64,000 nucleotides of DNA from Comamonas halotolerans (GCF_030162935.1 NZ_JASAUZ010000003.1:1-64000), one strand, 5' to 3'. Positions 54,743 through 62,227 are shown, numbered from the stretch's first letter. The notes: generated by a model not told the origin, from the sequence alone. Program-made: numbers and translations.

Positions 54743-54904
54743 ATGAAAAAGTTCATGGGCTTGTTTCTGCTGGCTTCGGTCTTAACCGGATGCGCTGTTC
54801 ACACCCCAAGCGGGTCGGTAGTGGTCGACCCAAGCTTAGGTGGACATGGTCATGGACATGGTGGCTTTTGCCCCCCGGGTCAAGCGAAAAAAGGCAATTG
54901 CTAA
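54743..54904 (+). CDS. Small lipoprotein (53 aa), prophage cargo
   Basis: This gene is on the opposite strand to its neighbours. The 53-residue product has a lipoprotein signal (MKKFMGLFLLASVLTGC, lipobox LTGC, Cys17) and a short mature part ending in a His/Gly-rich segment (HGHGHGG) and two more cysteines. It has its own terminator, so it looks like an autonomous lysogeny-expressed 'moron'. An AT-rich stretch precedes it, but no clear ribosome site is seen. Confidence 0.65.
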   Translation: MKKFMGLFLLASVLTGCAVHTPSGSVVVDPSLGGHGHGHGGFCPPGQAKKGNC

Positions 54905-54919
54905 TTCAGTTTCTTATGA

Positions 54920-54944
54920 AAAGCCCGCATCTGCGGGTTTTTTT
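54920..54944 (+). terminator. Intrinsic terminator of the small lipoprotein gene
   Basis: A 5-bp GC stem CCCGC/GCGGG with a 4-base loop is flanked by A residues on the left and seven T on the right. Confidence 0.8.
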
Positions 54945-55079
54945 ATGTGCACTCTCAGGTGCTATTTTCAAATTGACTTAGCTTTTTGAATACAAGATTC
55001 AGAATTGTGTGAAGTAGCTATTCGTCGGCAAAGTGGCGCTTGTGGCTGCTGATGGCACGCGGGTGCCGCTGAGTCTGAG

Positions 55080-55454
55080 TTAGTTGTAGCAATCGCCGTA
55101 GCCATCTGAGGATTCCGGGCGGCTGCCCAGCATCTGCATGTTGTCAGCGCGAATCTCAGTTGCGTAGCGCTCTTGACCAGTTGCTTGGTCTGTCCACTTC
55201 CGGGTCCGAATCGCGCCTTCCACGTATACCTGAGAACCCTTCTTCAAAAACTGGCCAACGATTTCGGCCAAGCGGCCACCAAAAGTGACCTTATGCCATT
55301 CGGTGGACTCTTTGTTCTCGCCGGTGTTCTTGTCGCGCCAGCGGTCTGTCGTGGCGATGGTGACGTTGGCGACCTGATCTCCACTGGGGAAGGTGCGCAT
55401 CTCAGGATCTCGCCCCAGGTGCCCCACGATGATGACTTTGTTCACGGATGCCAT
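55080..55454 (-). CDS. ssb: Single-stranded DNA-binding protein (phage type)
   Basis: This 124-residue SSB (ATG 55454) has the OB-fold pattern '[20 protein letters not shown]', '[58 protein letters not shown]'. It ends in a short tail lacking the canonical acidic DDDIPF tip, so interactions with host repair proteins may differ. It lies downstream of the recombination pair YqaJ/ERF on the same strand. Confidence 0.92.
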   Translation of the reverse strand: MASVNKVIIVGHLGRDPEMRTFPSGDQVANVTIATTDRWRDKNTGENKESTEWHKVTFGGRLAEIVGQFLKKGSQVYVEGAIRTRKWTDQATGQERYATEIRADNMQMLGSRPESSDGYGDCYN

Positions 55455-55498
55455 ATCTGGCCTTTCATAGTCCCGCCACCTGTCGAGGCGGGTGTGGG

Positions 55499-56560
55499 TT
55501 AATAGTGGATGGCAATGTTTGATACTTTTCCCTGGGCAATCAAAGTAACGGCCAGTTTTGCGCATTCCTCTGACAAGCCACCATCGATGAAGTCGCGCAT
55601 CGCTTGGCGGTTGAATGCGGCGCGGTGCTCTTTATCTGCTTCGCGGCGCTTTGCCTCGGCTTCTGCGGCAGCTTGCTCTTTGGCTATGCGCTGGCGCTCT
55701 GCCTCGGCGGCTGCTGCAACGCGGGCTTCGGCGTCTTTCGCGGCCTGCACTGCGCGCTGCTCGGCTTCCAGCTTTTCGCGCTCAGCCTTTTCGGCGGCCA
55801 GCCTCAGCTCCAGCTCGCGACGTTCGGCGGCTGCTTTGGCCTCGGCTTCTCGCTTGATGGCGGCTTCATGTTCAGCCTTGGCTTGGGCTTCTGCCTCTTG
55901 CTTGGCGCGTTCAGCAGCTTCACGGGCAATGCGCTCTTCTCGCTCTTTTTGCTCGCGTTCGGCGGCTTCGGCGCGCAGGCGGGCAAGTTCCGCCTGCTCA
56001 GCCTCGTAGGCTTGACGTTTGACCAGGGCAGTGTTTAGCGATTCCAGTGCAGCAGCTTTTGCGCGATGCGCTTCCGATTCGTACTCTTCCCAGCTTTCAT
56101 TGACTGGCAACGATTCCAGCTCGGCAATCGCGCCAGCTATGTACACGGCCTCTTGATGCTCGAACTGAGCAGGACGACCATTGATCCGTGCTAGGGCATC
56201 GCGGTGCTTCTGAATACGCGCCTCTTCGGCTTGCTCCCACTCGGTCAGTGGGCGGCGAACATCATCCTTCCACTGATCCAGAATGTCGCGCATACGCTTG
56301 CGCTCTGCGTCGATCTTCTTTGGCACATCCTTCAAATCAGCCACAAGCTTTTTGCCAACATCGTCCAACGCTGTCTTTGAGCGTGCTACTTTATGAGCAA
56401 TGGAAGCGATGGCATCGCGGCCCTTCTTTGTGCTTACATCAGGTGTGAAGGCGTCAATCTCAGCCTTAATTCGCTCTAAGTAGGGGTCAAGCCCAGCAGG
56501 AGTTGAGAACACTTGCAGGGCAGTTTCTGCTGGTGGAAGAGTTACGAGTTCTGTAGTCAT
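55499..56560 (-). CDS. Coiled-coil phage recombination-region protein (353 aa)
   Basis: Residues ~1-110 are a folded N-terminal part ('[70 protein letters not shown]'), a pattern seen in proteins encoded beside YqaJ nucleases. Residues ~165-310 form a very long Ala/Glu/Lys/Arg coiled coil. The last 35 residues form a helical cap ('[34 protein letters not shown]'). It is ATGA-coupled to the yqaJ-like gene. Function is not established; involvement in recombination is inferred from position. Confidence 0.75.
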   Translation of the reverse strand: MTTELVTLPPAETALQVFSTPAGLDPYLERIKAEIDAFTPDVSTKKGRDAIASIAHKVARSKTALDDVGKKLVADLKDVPKKIDAERKRMRDILDQWKDDVRRPLTEWEQAEEARIQKHRDALARINGRPAQFEHQEAVYIAGAIAELESLPVNESWEEYESEAHRAKAAALESLNTALVKRQAYEAEQAELARLRAEAAEREQKEREERIAREAAERAKQEAEAQAKAEHEAAIKREAEAKAAAERRELELRLAAEKAEREKLEAEQRAVQAAKDAEARVAAAAEAERQRIAKEQAAAEAEAKRREADKEHRAAFNRQAMRDFIDGGLSEECAKLAVTLIAQGKVSNIAIHY

Positions 56561-57177
56561 GCTGCGTTCCTGAAATTCTTGATAAGGTCAACTTCTTCCA
56601 GCACTTCTTTGCTGAAGGTCTTGATGGCTTGCTCCAGCTTGACGATGTAGTCGCTGTCGCGTTTGATGCGCCGCACAATCAGCTGTGCGTTCTCCGGGAA
56701 GTCCGGGTGGAAGCTCACGAAGTCCCACCAGTCGCGTCCAGTTACCCACATGCAGCCTTGGATCTGTGCTGTGTAGGTGCTTGGTTCTGCTGGCATGGAT
56801 AGGTAGGTGGCGTGCGTGCTAGCCTTGGGGCACTTGATTTCGACGCCGCCATCAGCATCAATCAAGCCATCTGGCGAAACCCCGCAGGGCAGGGTGTCGT
56901 GCAGGCAAAAGCCCACCTCATCCACAAAGTTACCGCTGTAGGCTTCATACAGGGCGCGGGCGATGGGTTCTCGCTCCGTGCCAATCTGCATGTCCGCGCT
57001 GGTAAATGCTTCCACTTGCTTGCCAGTGACAATCTCCAGCGCAAGTTGCACGGCGTAGGCTTTGCGGGTTAAGCCATTGCCGCCAGCCAGCACATCTGCA
57101 AAACGGCTTCCAGTGGCTTTGCCCAGGCGGGCAGCGAACCATTCAGGCGATTTTTGTTCAGCCGTGATGATCTGCAT
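56557..57177 (-). CDS. YqaJ-family viral exonuclease
   Basis: The 206-residue nuclease starts at ATG 57177 (MQIITAEQKSPEWFAARLGKATGS, the YqaJ opening). Catalytic residues of the PD-(D/E)XK type are visible in 'CGVSPDGLID' (Asp) and 'GGVEIKCPK' (Glu, Lys). It would resect double-stranded ends for single-strand annealing by the ERF-type partner, which it overlaps by 20 bases. Confidence 0.92.
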   Translation of the reverse strand: MQIITAEQKSPEWFAARLGKATGSRFADVLAGGNGLTRKAYAVQLALEIVTGKQVEAFTSADMQIGTEREPIARALYEAYSGNFVDEVGFCLHDTLPCGVSPDGLIDADGGVEIKCPKASTHATYLSMPAEPSTYTAQIQGCMWVTGRDWWDFVSFHPDFPENAQLIVRRIKRDSDYIVKLEQAIKTFSKEVLEEVDLIKNFRNAA

Positions 57178-57973
57178 TTGAGGCTCCTTGTTTGGCAGCG
57201 TGTGCCAAGTCCAAGCGATGCTGTGCAACCGCCTCTTTGAATTTGGCGTGCGCAGCTAGATTCTTAGCGAATTTGCTGTTGTGGTCTTTCCAGTACTGCA
57301 AGGCATCCGCATCAGTCTTGGTTGTGAGTGCGGCAGCAATGTAGCCATCCGCTTCAGAGTCGGCAGAACGATCAGGAGGCGGATTCCCGTCCGTGTCATC
57401 GCCACCTTCAGCCACGCCGCAGATAGCCTTCAGCGTGTAGCGCTCCAAGTAGGTCTTGGTGCTTGCGCGTGCCTGCAGTGCATTCTTTGCGCCGCCAGTG
57501 TCTGGAGCACCGCCCATGCTTACGCTTTCGCTATGTCCAGAGACATGCTTGAGGGTGCATGTGACCTCCATCCAGTCCTTGTCATCGCGGGTTAGCTTCC
57601 AAGAAGCGCTTAGACCGTGACTTGACAGGGCAGGGGTCACCGCGTCAACAACATCATGCAGTTCAGCGTAGCTCTTGCCTTTAAGGGGGCCGTCCGTGAC
57701 TGTTCGCCCCTTCATGATGTGAACGGCCTCTGCTTTGAATGCAGCAAAAGCAGCGTTGTATGCCTTCTCGGCCTCCTTTTGCTCCCAGCGATCCTGCAAG
57801 TCCATCATCTTCTCGATCTGTTCCAGACTGGCGCCTTGAGCCATTGCGGCCATCATCATTCCTGCAGGGGAGTTGATGGGCAGGCTTTGCGACTGCATCT
57901 GCGGGAGATGGTTTTGCTCAGCTGCTGGTGCTAATTCCAAAGCAGCGCTCTCATATGTGGTTTTTGCATTCAT
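57158..57973 (-). CDS. ERF-family single-strand annealing protein
   Basis: This 271-residue protein starts at ATG 57973 (MNAKTTYESAALEL) with GGAGG upstream. The ERF core is around residues 70-195: 'AYNAAFAAFKAEAVHIMKGRTV', 'KGKSYAELHDVVDAVTPALSSHGLSASW', 'MEVTCTLKHVSGHSES', then 'ALQARASTKTYLERYTLKAICGVA'. Such proteins anneal complementary strands in phage recombination. It forms a two-gene recombination module with the YqaJ nuclease. Confidence 0.88.
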   Translation of the reverse strand: MNAKTTYESAALELAPAAEQNHLPQMQSQSLPINSPAGMMMAAMAQGASLEQIEKMMDLQDRWEQKEAEKAYNAAFAAFKAEAVHIMKGRTVTDGPLKGKSYAELHDVVDAVTPALSSHGLSASWKLTRDDKDWMEVTCTLKHVSGHSESVSMGGAPDTGGAKNALQARASTKTYLERYTLKAICGVAEGGDDTDGNPPPDRSADSEADGYIAAALTTKTDADALQYWKDHNSKFAKNLAAHAKFKEAVAQHRLDLAHAAKQGASNADHHG

Positions 57974-57974
57974 A

Positions 57975-58106
57975 TCAACCTCCAAACGTCATGCACCCGG
58001 CGGTTACAGTCGCAGCAGCTACGGTGATGGCGTACAAAAGAAAAGCCCCGTACTTGCGGGGCTTGCGACGGCGCGGGATGTGCTGCAGGGTTATGGGCGG
58101 GGTCAT
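57975..58106 (-). CDS. Small membrane protein (43 aa) overlapping a terminator-like hairpin
   Basis: The 43-residue frame (ATG 58106, ATGA overlap with upstream gene) has a basic N-terminus ('RRRKPRKYG') and one hydrophobic helix ('AFLLYAITVAAATVTAGC'). A GC-rich hairpin with T-run lies inside it (58044-58063). Its last codons contain the ribosome site of the ERF gene. Function is unknown. Confidence 0.5.
   Translation of the reverse strand: MTPPITLQHIPRRRKPRKYGAFLLYAITVAAATVTAGCMTFGG
58044..58063 (-). terminator. Terminator-like hairpin inside the 57975 gene
   Basis: The stem AGCCCCG/CGGGGCT (7 bp, 6-base loop) is followed by TTTCTTTTG on the minus strand, with stem and tail nearly identical to the hairpin at 52172. 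Confidence 0.65.
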
Positions 58107-58243
58107 GCCGGCCTCACTCCCACTACAGCCTTGACGTGGCCCGCAAAAAGAAAAGCCGCAGTGCATGCGGCTTGTCGAGAGGGGAAAGTGGTCGCGCTGG
58201 TCTGGCCGTTCACTGTGTAGATGTATCGCATGGGTGTCTCCAT
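58103..58243 (-). CDS. Hypothetical small protein (46 aa)
   Basis: The frame starts at ATG 58243, four bases past the hairpin-T-run at 58249-58267 (an alternative is ATG 58231, MRYIYTVNGQTSATTF), and ends in an ATGA overlap. It contains another terminator-like hairpin. No domain is recognised. Confidence 0.45.
   Translation of the reverse strand: METPMRYIYTVNGQTSATTFPSRQAACTAAFLFAGHVKAVVGVRPA
58153..58172 (-). terminator. Terminator-like hairpin inside the 58103 gene
   Basis: The stem AGCCGCA/TGCGGCT (7 bp, 5-base loop) is followed by TTTCTTTTT on the minus strand. Confidence 0.65.
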
Positions 58244-58248
58244 GAAAA

Positions 58249-58267
58249 AGCCGCCTCATTGGGCGGC
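58249..58267 (-). terminator. Terminator-like hairpin after the 58256 zinc-protein gene
   Basis: The stem AGCCGCC/GGCGGCT (7 bp) with a 6-base loop that contains the upstream gene's stop codon is followed by TTTTTC. The next gene's ATG comes almost at once. Confidence 0.7.
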
Positions 58268-58519
58268 TGGTTGTTCTTTGCGGCGGTGGGTGTGGTTCAT
58301 GAATCCCCAGCCTCCAGACGGCTTGCTTGTGTCTGTGTGACCTTCGCAGTTGTCGCAGAGCGGGGTGCCGCAGACGAACTGGCCTGTGTGATCGCACTCG
58401 TTGCTTGCCTGCTCGCCGCAGACGCTACATTTCTTTCCCAAGTGCGCTGCGCAGAACTCGCCTTCGCATTCCTTTTTGCACTGGTTTTGCCAGCATGGGT
58501 AGTAACGGCAGTAGCTCAT
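58256..58519 (-). CDS. Cysteine-rich zinc-binding protein (87 aa)
   Basis: Eleven cysteines and several histidines are arranged as C-x-x-C-like pairs ('CRYYPCWQNQCKKECEGEFCAAHLGKKCSVCGEQASNECDHTGQFVCGTPLCDNCEGH'), suggesting two or three zinc sites. It is probably a structural or nucleic-acid-binding phage protein. ATGA overlap with the preceding gene. Confidence 0.65.
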   Translation of the reverse strand: MSYCRYYPCWQNQCKKECEGEFCAAHLGKKCSVCGEQASNECDHTGQFVCGTPLCDNCEGHTDTSKPSGGWGFMNHTHRRKEQPAAQ

Positions 58520-58656
58520 ATCGCCTCACTCTGGTGTTCTTCGGTAGGTTTCAGCAGCTCGCGAACCTCTTCGGGGCTACGCGGCTCGGGGTAGGTGGGT
58601 GGCGGGGTGTGGCCAAAGTCGGCTTCAGCAGGCCCAGGGTTGAGATCAAACGTCAT
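58516..58656 (-). CDS. Hypothetical small acidic protein (46 aa)
   Basis: The frame runs from ATG 58656 (MTFDLNPGPAEADFG) to a TGA overlapping the next start. It is rich in Pro and Glu ('HTPPPTYPEPRSPEEVRELLK') and no domain is recognised. Coupling on both sides supports it. Confidence 0.5.
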   Translation of the reverse strand: MTFDLNPGPAEADFGHTPPPTYPEPRSPEEVRELLKPTEEHQSEAI

Positions 58657-58999
58657 TTGCTCGGCTCCCTACGATGTCGCGCCAGAAGGCTTTGGCGTGA
58701 ACAAGTCCCGCGCATTCAATGACGCGCCGCACTTCTGGATATGTGCAGGCCATCAGAATGTCCATGGCTGTGCGCGTGTCGTCGTCCACTTCCAGCGCCT
58801 CTGCAAGCAGCTCATCAGGACTGAAAGGGCGCGGCCCTGAGACGATGTCGCGGTGCCAGTCGGTGGGCTTGAGGTTTGATAGCTCCGCAAGCACGATGCG
58901 GCCTGCCTCAATCTCCAGCGCTTCTGCTTGAGCTTCGCGTCGGTCTTGCTGGTTGGTCCAGCGCTCGGCGTCTGCGCATGGGTTTGCTGTCATGAACAT
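58646..58999 (-). CDS. Phage-type hypothetical protein (117 aa)
   Basis: It starts at ATG 58999 with GGAGG 6 bases upstream (a second ATG two codons later is possible). The protein is helical and acidic ('DRREAQAEALEIEAGRIVLAEL', 'DELLAEALEVDDDTRTAMDILMA'). It is the first gene after a good terminator, so it begins a distinct leftward segment. Function is unknown. Confidence 0.6.
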   Translation of the reverse strand: MFMTANPCADAERWTNQQDRREAQAEALEIEAGRIVLAELSNLKPTDWHRDIVSGPRPFSPDELLAEALEVDDDTRTAMDILMACTYPEVRRVIECAGLVHAKAFWRDIVGSRANDV

Positions 59000-59015
59000 A
59001 GTGAGCCTCCGGATA

Positions 59016-59046
59016 GAAGAAAACCCGCCGTGCTTGCGCAGGGCGG
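59016..59046 (-). terminator. Intrinsic terminator downstream of the RRM gene
   Basis: Stem CCCGCC/GGCGGG continues through one mismatch into TGC/GCA closed by a GCAA tetraloop, followed by TTTTCTTC on the minus strand. Confidence 0.8.
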
Positions 59047-59207
59047 GGTGAAGAGATGGCCGATTAACCATCTAGGGGTTCTCTAAAGAACGTTGGTATT
59101 GGGTATTGAGGGCGAGCCTCTGTCGTTAGAAGCCTTTTGCAGGCTTAGTCGGTAGCTTCAGTTCCAATAAACACCCTCAAGAAGTGTGTCATGTAGCTAG
59201 GCTCAGT

Positions 59208-59552
59208 TTAGTAGCGACCGCCGCCGTACCCACCATTGCCATAACCGACACCGGTGCGGTTGCTGGCGCGGAATTCATGGTGGCCACCTGAGCCACGGCC
59301 TTCTTCACGAGGCTTGGCAATGTTGACGATGATTGATCGACCATCTACAGACATCCCATTCAGTGCCTTGATAGCAGCTTCGGAAGCGGCGAGGGAATCC
59401 ATTTCTACGAAACCAAAACCTTTGGATCGCCCGGTTTCGCGATCCATCATGATCTTGGCCGATGTCACATTACCGAATTCGGCAAAGTTGCTTTCCAGGC
59501 TGGAGTTAGTGACGGAGTAAGGCAGATTGCCAACGTAAATTTTGTTGCTCAT
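59208..59552 (-). CDS. RRM-type RNA-binding protein with glycine-rich tail
   Basis: This 114-residue protein has one RNA-recognition motif: RNP2 'KIYVGNLPYS' at residues 4-13 and RNP1 'KGFGFVEM' near 44-51. The tail (about 85-114) is rich in Gly, Arg and Tyr, like the cold-inducible RNA-binding proteins of cyanobacteria and proteobacteria. It likely binds single-stranded RNA. Its presence within the element downstream of ssrA is notable. A ~115-base gap precedes it. Confidence 0.9.
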   Translation of the reverse strand: MSNKIYVGNLPYSVTNSSLESNFAEFGNVTSAKIMMDRETGRSKGFGFVEMDSLAASEAAIKALNGMSVDGRSIIVNIAKPREEGRGSGGHHEFRASNRTGVGYGNGGYGGGRY

Positions 59553-59667
59553 TGGGATTTATTTTCTAATTAAGAACGTGCCAGAAATGACGCGTCGTCT
59601 GGATGTGGCTGTCGTGATCAGTGACCTTAACAACCTGGGTATGTTGGTGAGTCCGGTTGTTAGTGGC

Positions 59668-59880
59668 TCAACGACACGGTGAGGTTTGCGGCATAGAAGC
59701 CTGGAGCCAGCCGAGAGTAACGGCATAAATTTTGGCAGCTTCGGTCGTGGTGAAAGTCTTGTCAAAGCGGAAAATTCGGCAGTAGCTGCTGTTCTGCTTT
59801 GTGCGCTGAAGCGCGAATGAGGCCTGAAAGCGGCCGCAATTTGTCTTCAGTGATGTGGGCGTAACGAAGTACTGGCCCAT
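59668..59880 (-). CDS. Conserved-looking small protein upstream of the RRM gene (70 aa)
   Basis: The frame starts at ATG 59880, or TTG 59910. The segment 'GRFQASFALQRTKQNSSYCRIFRFDKTFTTTEAAKIYAVTLGWLQA' has the feel of a small alpha/beta domain in which a beta-hairpin precedes a helix. I recall similar short proteins in Burkholderiales, without known function. It lies on the same strand as the RRM gene, which it may precede in an operon. Confidence 0.5.
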   Translation of the reverse strand: MGQYFVTPTSLKTNCGRFQASFALQRTKQNSSYCRIFRFDKTFTTTEAAKIYAVTLGWLQASMPQTSPCR

Positions 59881-59910
59881 TGCAATTGGTAGCTGTGTAA
59901 TCTGGATCAA

Positions 59911-60340
59911 TCAGAGCGCAAGCTTGGGTTGCTTGCTAGAGCATTGGATTACTCGTTTGGCTGCTGCTCTACAGCCAACGGTGCGAATGATTTCGCGAAA
60001 AGTTGCTTGACTAAGGCTGAACAAGCCTTGGTGGAGCTGTTGGTGTTTGCATCTATCTTTGCTAGCCAACGAAATCTATTATGCAGTATTCCTATAAAAA
60101 ACATAAATTTAATTCTTGTGAGTTTTAAAGGTCTTCGTTCCCAAGCTTCCCCTGTACCGGCTAAGCCAGTAGGCTGAGGCTGGATGCGTACATAAGCCAA
60201 GAGAATCCAGAAGGTTGTTTTGGCGAGATCTTCACTAGGGTGGGGTTGTTGACCACCTTGAGGACACGCTTCTAACGGGCGCCTATTTGCTACAACCACG
60301 GGTATAGGCATATGCGTAAACTGTCAGCACAAGGAGACTC
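59911..60340. other. Region without a supported gene
   Basis: These 430 bases contain overlapping frames of 82 (+) and 120 (-) codons that have no ribosome site and no recognisable protein pattern. The right end holds the leader of the next + strand gene (AAGGAG before ATG 60341) and should contain its promoter; I see no RNA gene. Confidence 0.4.
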
Positions 60341-60538
60341 ATGAACATCACTACCCACAAGGTCAAGTTGATATGGGCGTTGTCGATGGCTGGCAATGCA
60401 GCCGCTCAAGCGGAGATGAAAATACTCCACAACGACTACCCGCAGCTCAATGAAAAATTCAGTCGCTTCAAGCTTGCAATTGATCAGATTCGAACTGGGG
60501 TGACCAAGAAGCCGGACAGACGTGGCTTTAAGATTTAG
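60341..60538 (+). CDS. Hypothetical small protein (65 aa)
   Basis: The 65-residue frame has a strong ribosome site (CAAGGAGACTC before ATG) and a + strand terminator 90 bases after its stop, so it looks like a real single gene. It is soluble and helical ('SMAGNAAAQAEMKILHNDYPQLNEKFSRFKLAIDQIRTGV'). Function is unknown. Confidence 0.6.
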   Translation: MNITTHKVKLIWALSMAGNAAAQAEMKILHNDYPQLNEKFSRFKLAIDQIRTGVTKKPDRRGFKI

Positions 60539-60626
60539 CCAGCCCACCGTAACTATTTTTTGTTGGCGGATATCCCATCTGTCTAACTTCTGAATTAGCT
60601 CTGAAGTTGACTACTTCGAATAGATG

Positions 60627-60652
60627 CAGCCTCTGATCGGAGGCTGTTTTGC
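60627..60652 (+). terminator. Intrinsic terminator after the 60341 gene
   Basis: The stem CAGCCTC/GAGGCTG (7 bp, 6-base loop) is followed by TTTT. Confidence 0.75.
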
Positions 60653-60655
60653 TTC

Positions 60656-60682
60656 TGAAAAAAAACCCGCTCAAGGCGGGTT
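60656..60682 (-). terminator. Intrinsic terminator after the 60735 small gene
   Basis: The stem AACCCGC/GCGGGTT (7 bp, 5-base loop) is followed by six or more T on the minus strand. It is convergent with the terminator at 60627. Confidence 0.85.
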
Positions 60683-60734
60683 ATGAAACTGAAGTTTTAA
60701 GTTTTAGCTTGATTTATGCGTCATTCTCAGCAGT

Positions 60735-60872
60735 TTATTTTTGCTGTTTGGACGCGTCGTCTTGCTTCTTTTCTTGAATCTGACCGGAATGCTGCTTTTC
60801 TGAAGCAGATTGCTCAACTTCTCCAGGTTTCTGGCTTGTGTTTTTGGGGTCGGTTTGTGTAGTTTGTGTCAT
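60735..60872 (-). CDS. Tiny hydrophilic, probably disordered protein (45 aa)
   Basis: The frame of 45 codons begins at ATG 60872 with AGGAGG 7 bases upstream and ends before an intrinsic terminator. It has only Thr, Gln, Ser, Lys, Glu and the like (MTQTTQTDPKNTSQKPGEV...), without hydrophobic core. The strong signals argue that it is real. Its style resembles the 61813 gene product. Confidence 0.6.
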   Translation of the reverse strand: MTQTTQTDPKNTSQKPGEVEQSASEKQHSGQIQEKKQDDASKQQK

Positions 60873-61259
60873 TGTGTGCCTCCTAGGCGTTTGTAAAAGT
60901 CAAAATAACTTCTACGTCTTCATAATGAGGCTTAAGCAATACCTGCGTTGTGCGAATATGTAAGTAACGATGTTTTTTAGTAGGGCTGATTAAGAGATAG
61001 ATGAGCTACGAAGTGAATATTATTTCTCTGGTACCAATACTGCACGTTGTGAAATTCCATAAAGGACTTTTAAAAGATAAAAAACCTGCTTTGGGCAGGT
61101 TAAATGATATCGATATATCTGCACCGTTATCCCCACAGGAATTGCAGTTGCTGTCCTTGGAAGTCCAAAATATGAATCCTCCTACGTGAGGTTACTTGAG
61201 GCTCCTCTTCAAGTATGTGGAGAGGGCAGTGAGCACTCTGATAGGAAATGTTTAAGGAG
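60873..61259. other. Intergenic region with a minus-strand terminator
   Basis: Apart from the hairpin at 61079-61102 I see no supported feature in these 387 bases. A + strand frame at 61001-61189 runs through the hairpin and lacks a ribosome site, so I do not call it. Confidence 0.45.
61079..61102 (-). terminator. Intrinsic terminator downstream of the 61260 gene
   Basis: The stem AACCTGC/GCAGGTT (7 bp, 5-base loop) is followed by TTTTTAT on the minus strand. Confidence 0.75.
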
Positions 61260-61673
61260 CTATGAGATCGCCTTGGCCTTGGCAATTGCGGCACGGGCTG
61301 AAATGATCGCATTGTTTCCTTGATCGCGCATTTCCTTCGTCATATGAGGATTGGGAGCGTGGGACATTGCGTATTCCATTGCTTTCAAGGCTTCAAGTAA
61401 ATCAGGCGCTGCGGCGATTAAGCGTGCGTTAGCTTGTAACCTTTGGTCTTCAGGTGGGTGTGAGAAATCTTTATATTCATTCACTGCAAAGGCTATAGTT
61501 TCGCCCTGTTGATCAATAATTGCCTGCGTCGATGTGAAGGCTTTGTCTTCATAAATAGGAATTCGCCATAACTTGGCTAAGGCGCTTATTGCAAAAAAAT
61601 GCAACTCTTTATGTGTAGGCATTCGCCATGCACCTTCAAAATCTCCGACTCTCCATTGCCTTGTTTCACTCAT
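61260..61673 (-). CDS. Phage-type hypothetical protein (137 aa)
   Basis: The protein opens MSETRQWRVGDFEGAW and contains 'ARLIAAAPDLLEALKAMEYAM', a segment very common in small phage hypothetical proteins, followed by an Ala-rich helix 'NNAIISARAAIAKAKAIS'. The segment 'FTSTQAIIDQQGETIAFAVNEYKDF' suggests a beta-strand half. No function is known. Confidence 0.75.
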   Translation of the reverse strand: MSETRQWRVGDFEGAWRMPTHKELHFFAISALAKLWRIPIYEDKAFTSTQAIIDQQGETIAFAVNEYKDFSHPPEDQRLQANARLIAAAPDLLEALKAMEYAMSHAPNPHMTKEMRDQGNNAIISARAAIAKAKAIS

Positions 61674-61812
61674 GACTGTCCCCTGTTATTTTTAAAGAGC
61701 AGGCTTCTTTTTGGAAGCTACTTTTTAAATGGTAGAAAAAACCTGTTATAGGTAGGTCAATTCTTGGAAAATCATCCCGCTACTTCAACGTTTCTATTGA
61801 AAAGCAACATTG

Positions 61813-61983
61813 TTATTCATACGCATCTTCAATTTTTTCTAAAGGACCCTGACCTGGGTGTCCTTTGTCAAAGGTTGATTGGTGCGCTGGAGAAGGTTTC
61901 AAATTTGTTTTTTGCTCAGCAAGTTTGTCTTTGGTGCGTTCCTCTGACTTGCGTTGTTGGCTTTGTTGTTTAGATTCTGTCAT
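61813..61983 (-). CDS. Tiny hydrophilic, probably disordered protein (56 aa)
   Basis: The frame starts at ATG 61983 with AGGAAA about 10 bases upstream. The product (MTESKQQSQQRKSEERTKDK...) is charged throughout, rich in Lys, Gln, Glu and Ser, with an acidic end. It lies 55 bases after the 62039 gene on the same strand. Confidence 0.55.
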   Translation of the reverse strand: MTESKQQSQQRKSEERTKDKLAEQKTNLKPSPAHQSTFDKGHPGQGPLEKIEDAYE

Positions 61984-62038
61984 CTTGTCATTTCCTGTGT
62001 ATGTTCGAGAGAGTGCCATGCCTAAAGGCACTCGGTGC

Positions 62039-62227
62039 TTAGTAATCCAGCTGTGCTGCACTGAGTGATGAGCCCTTTTTGAGGGGCTCTGGCTGAGAGT
62101 CACTTTTTTCCTTTGTGTTAGGCACATTTTCTGCCGACGTTGGATGTTCAGATGGTTCGGTTGTGTCGCTTGAATTGCACTGAAAGTAGCTGCAGAACGA
62201 GGGAAAGTATTTTTGTAACCAGGACAT
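62039..62227 (-). CDS. Small protein with short hydrophobic N-terminus and acidic/Ser tail (62 aa)
   Basis: The frame starts at ATG 62227 with GGAGG four bases before it. It opens MSWLQKYFPSFCSYFQC and continues as a Ser/Glu/Pro/Lys-rich probably disordered tail. A longer frame (to 62476) would run through the 3' part of the structured region and lacks a ribosome site. Function is unknown. Confidence 0.55.
   Translation of the reverse strand: MSWLQKYFPSFCSYFQCNSSDTTEPSEHPTSAENVPNTKEKSDSQPEPLKKGSSLSAAQLDY

Noticed and set aside
55021-55079. Short + strand stretch translating like the end of a phage protein ([16 protein letters not shown])
   Set aside because: Only about 20 codons after a stop, no start; at most a decayed remnant.
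59929-60311. Overlapping frames of 82 (+) and 120 (-) codons
   Set aside because: No initiation signals and no recognisable sequence pattern on either strand.
61001-61189. 62-codon + strand frame
   Set aside because: It contains a minus-strand intrinsic terminator and has no ribosome site.
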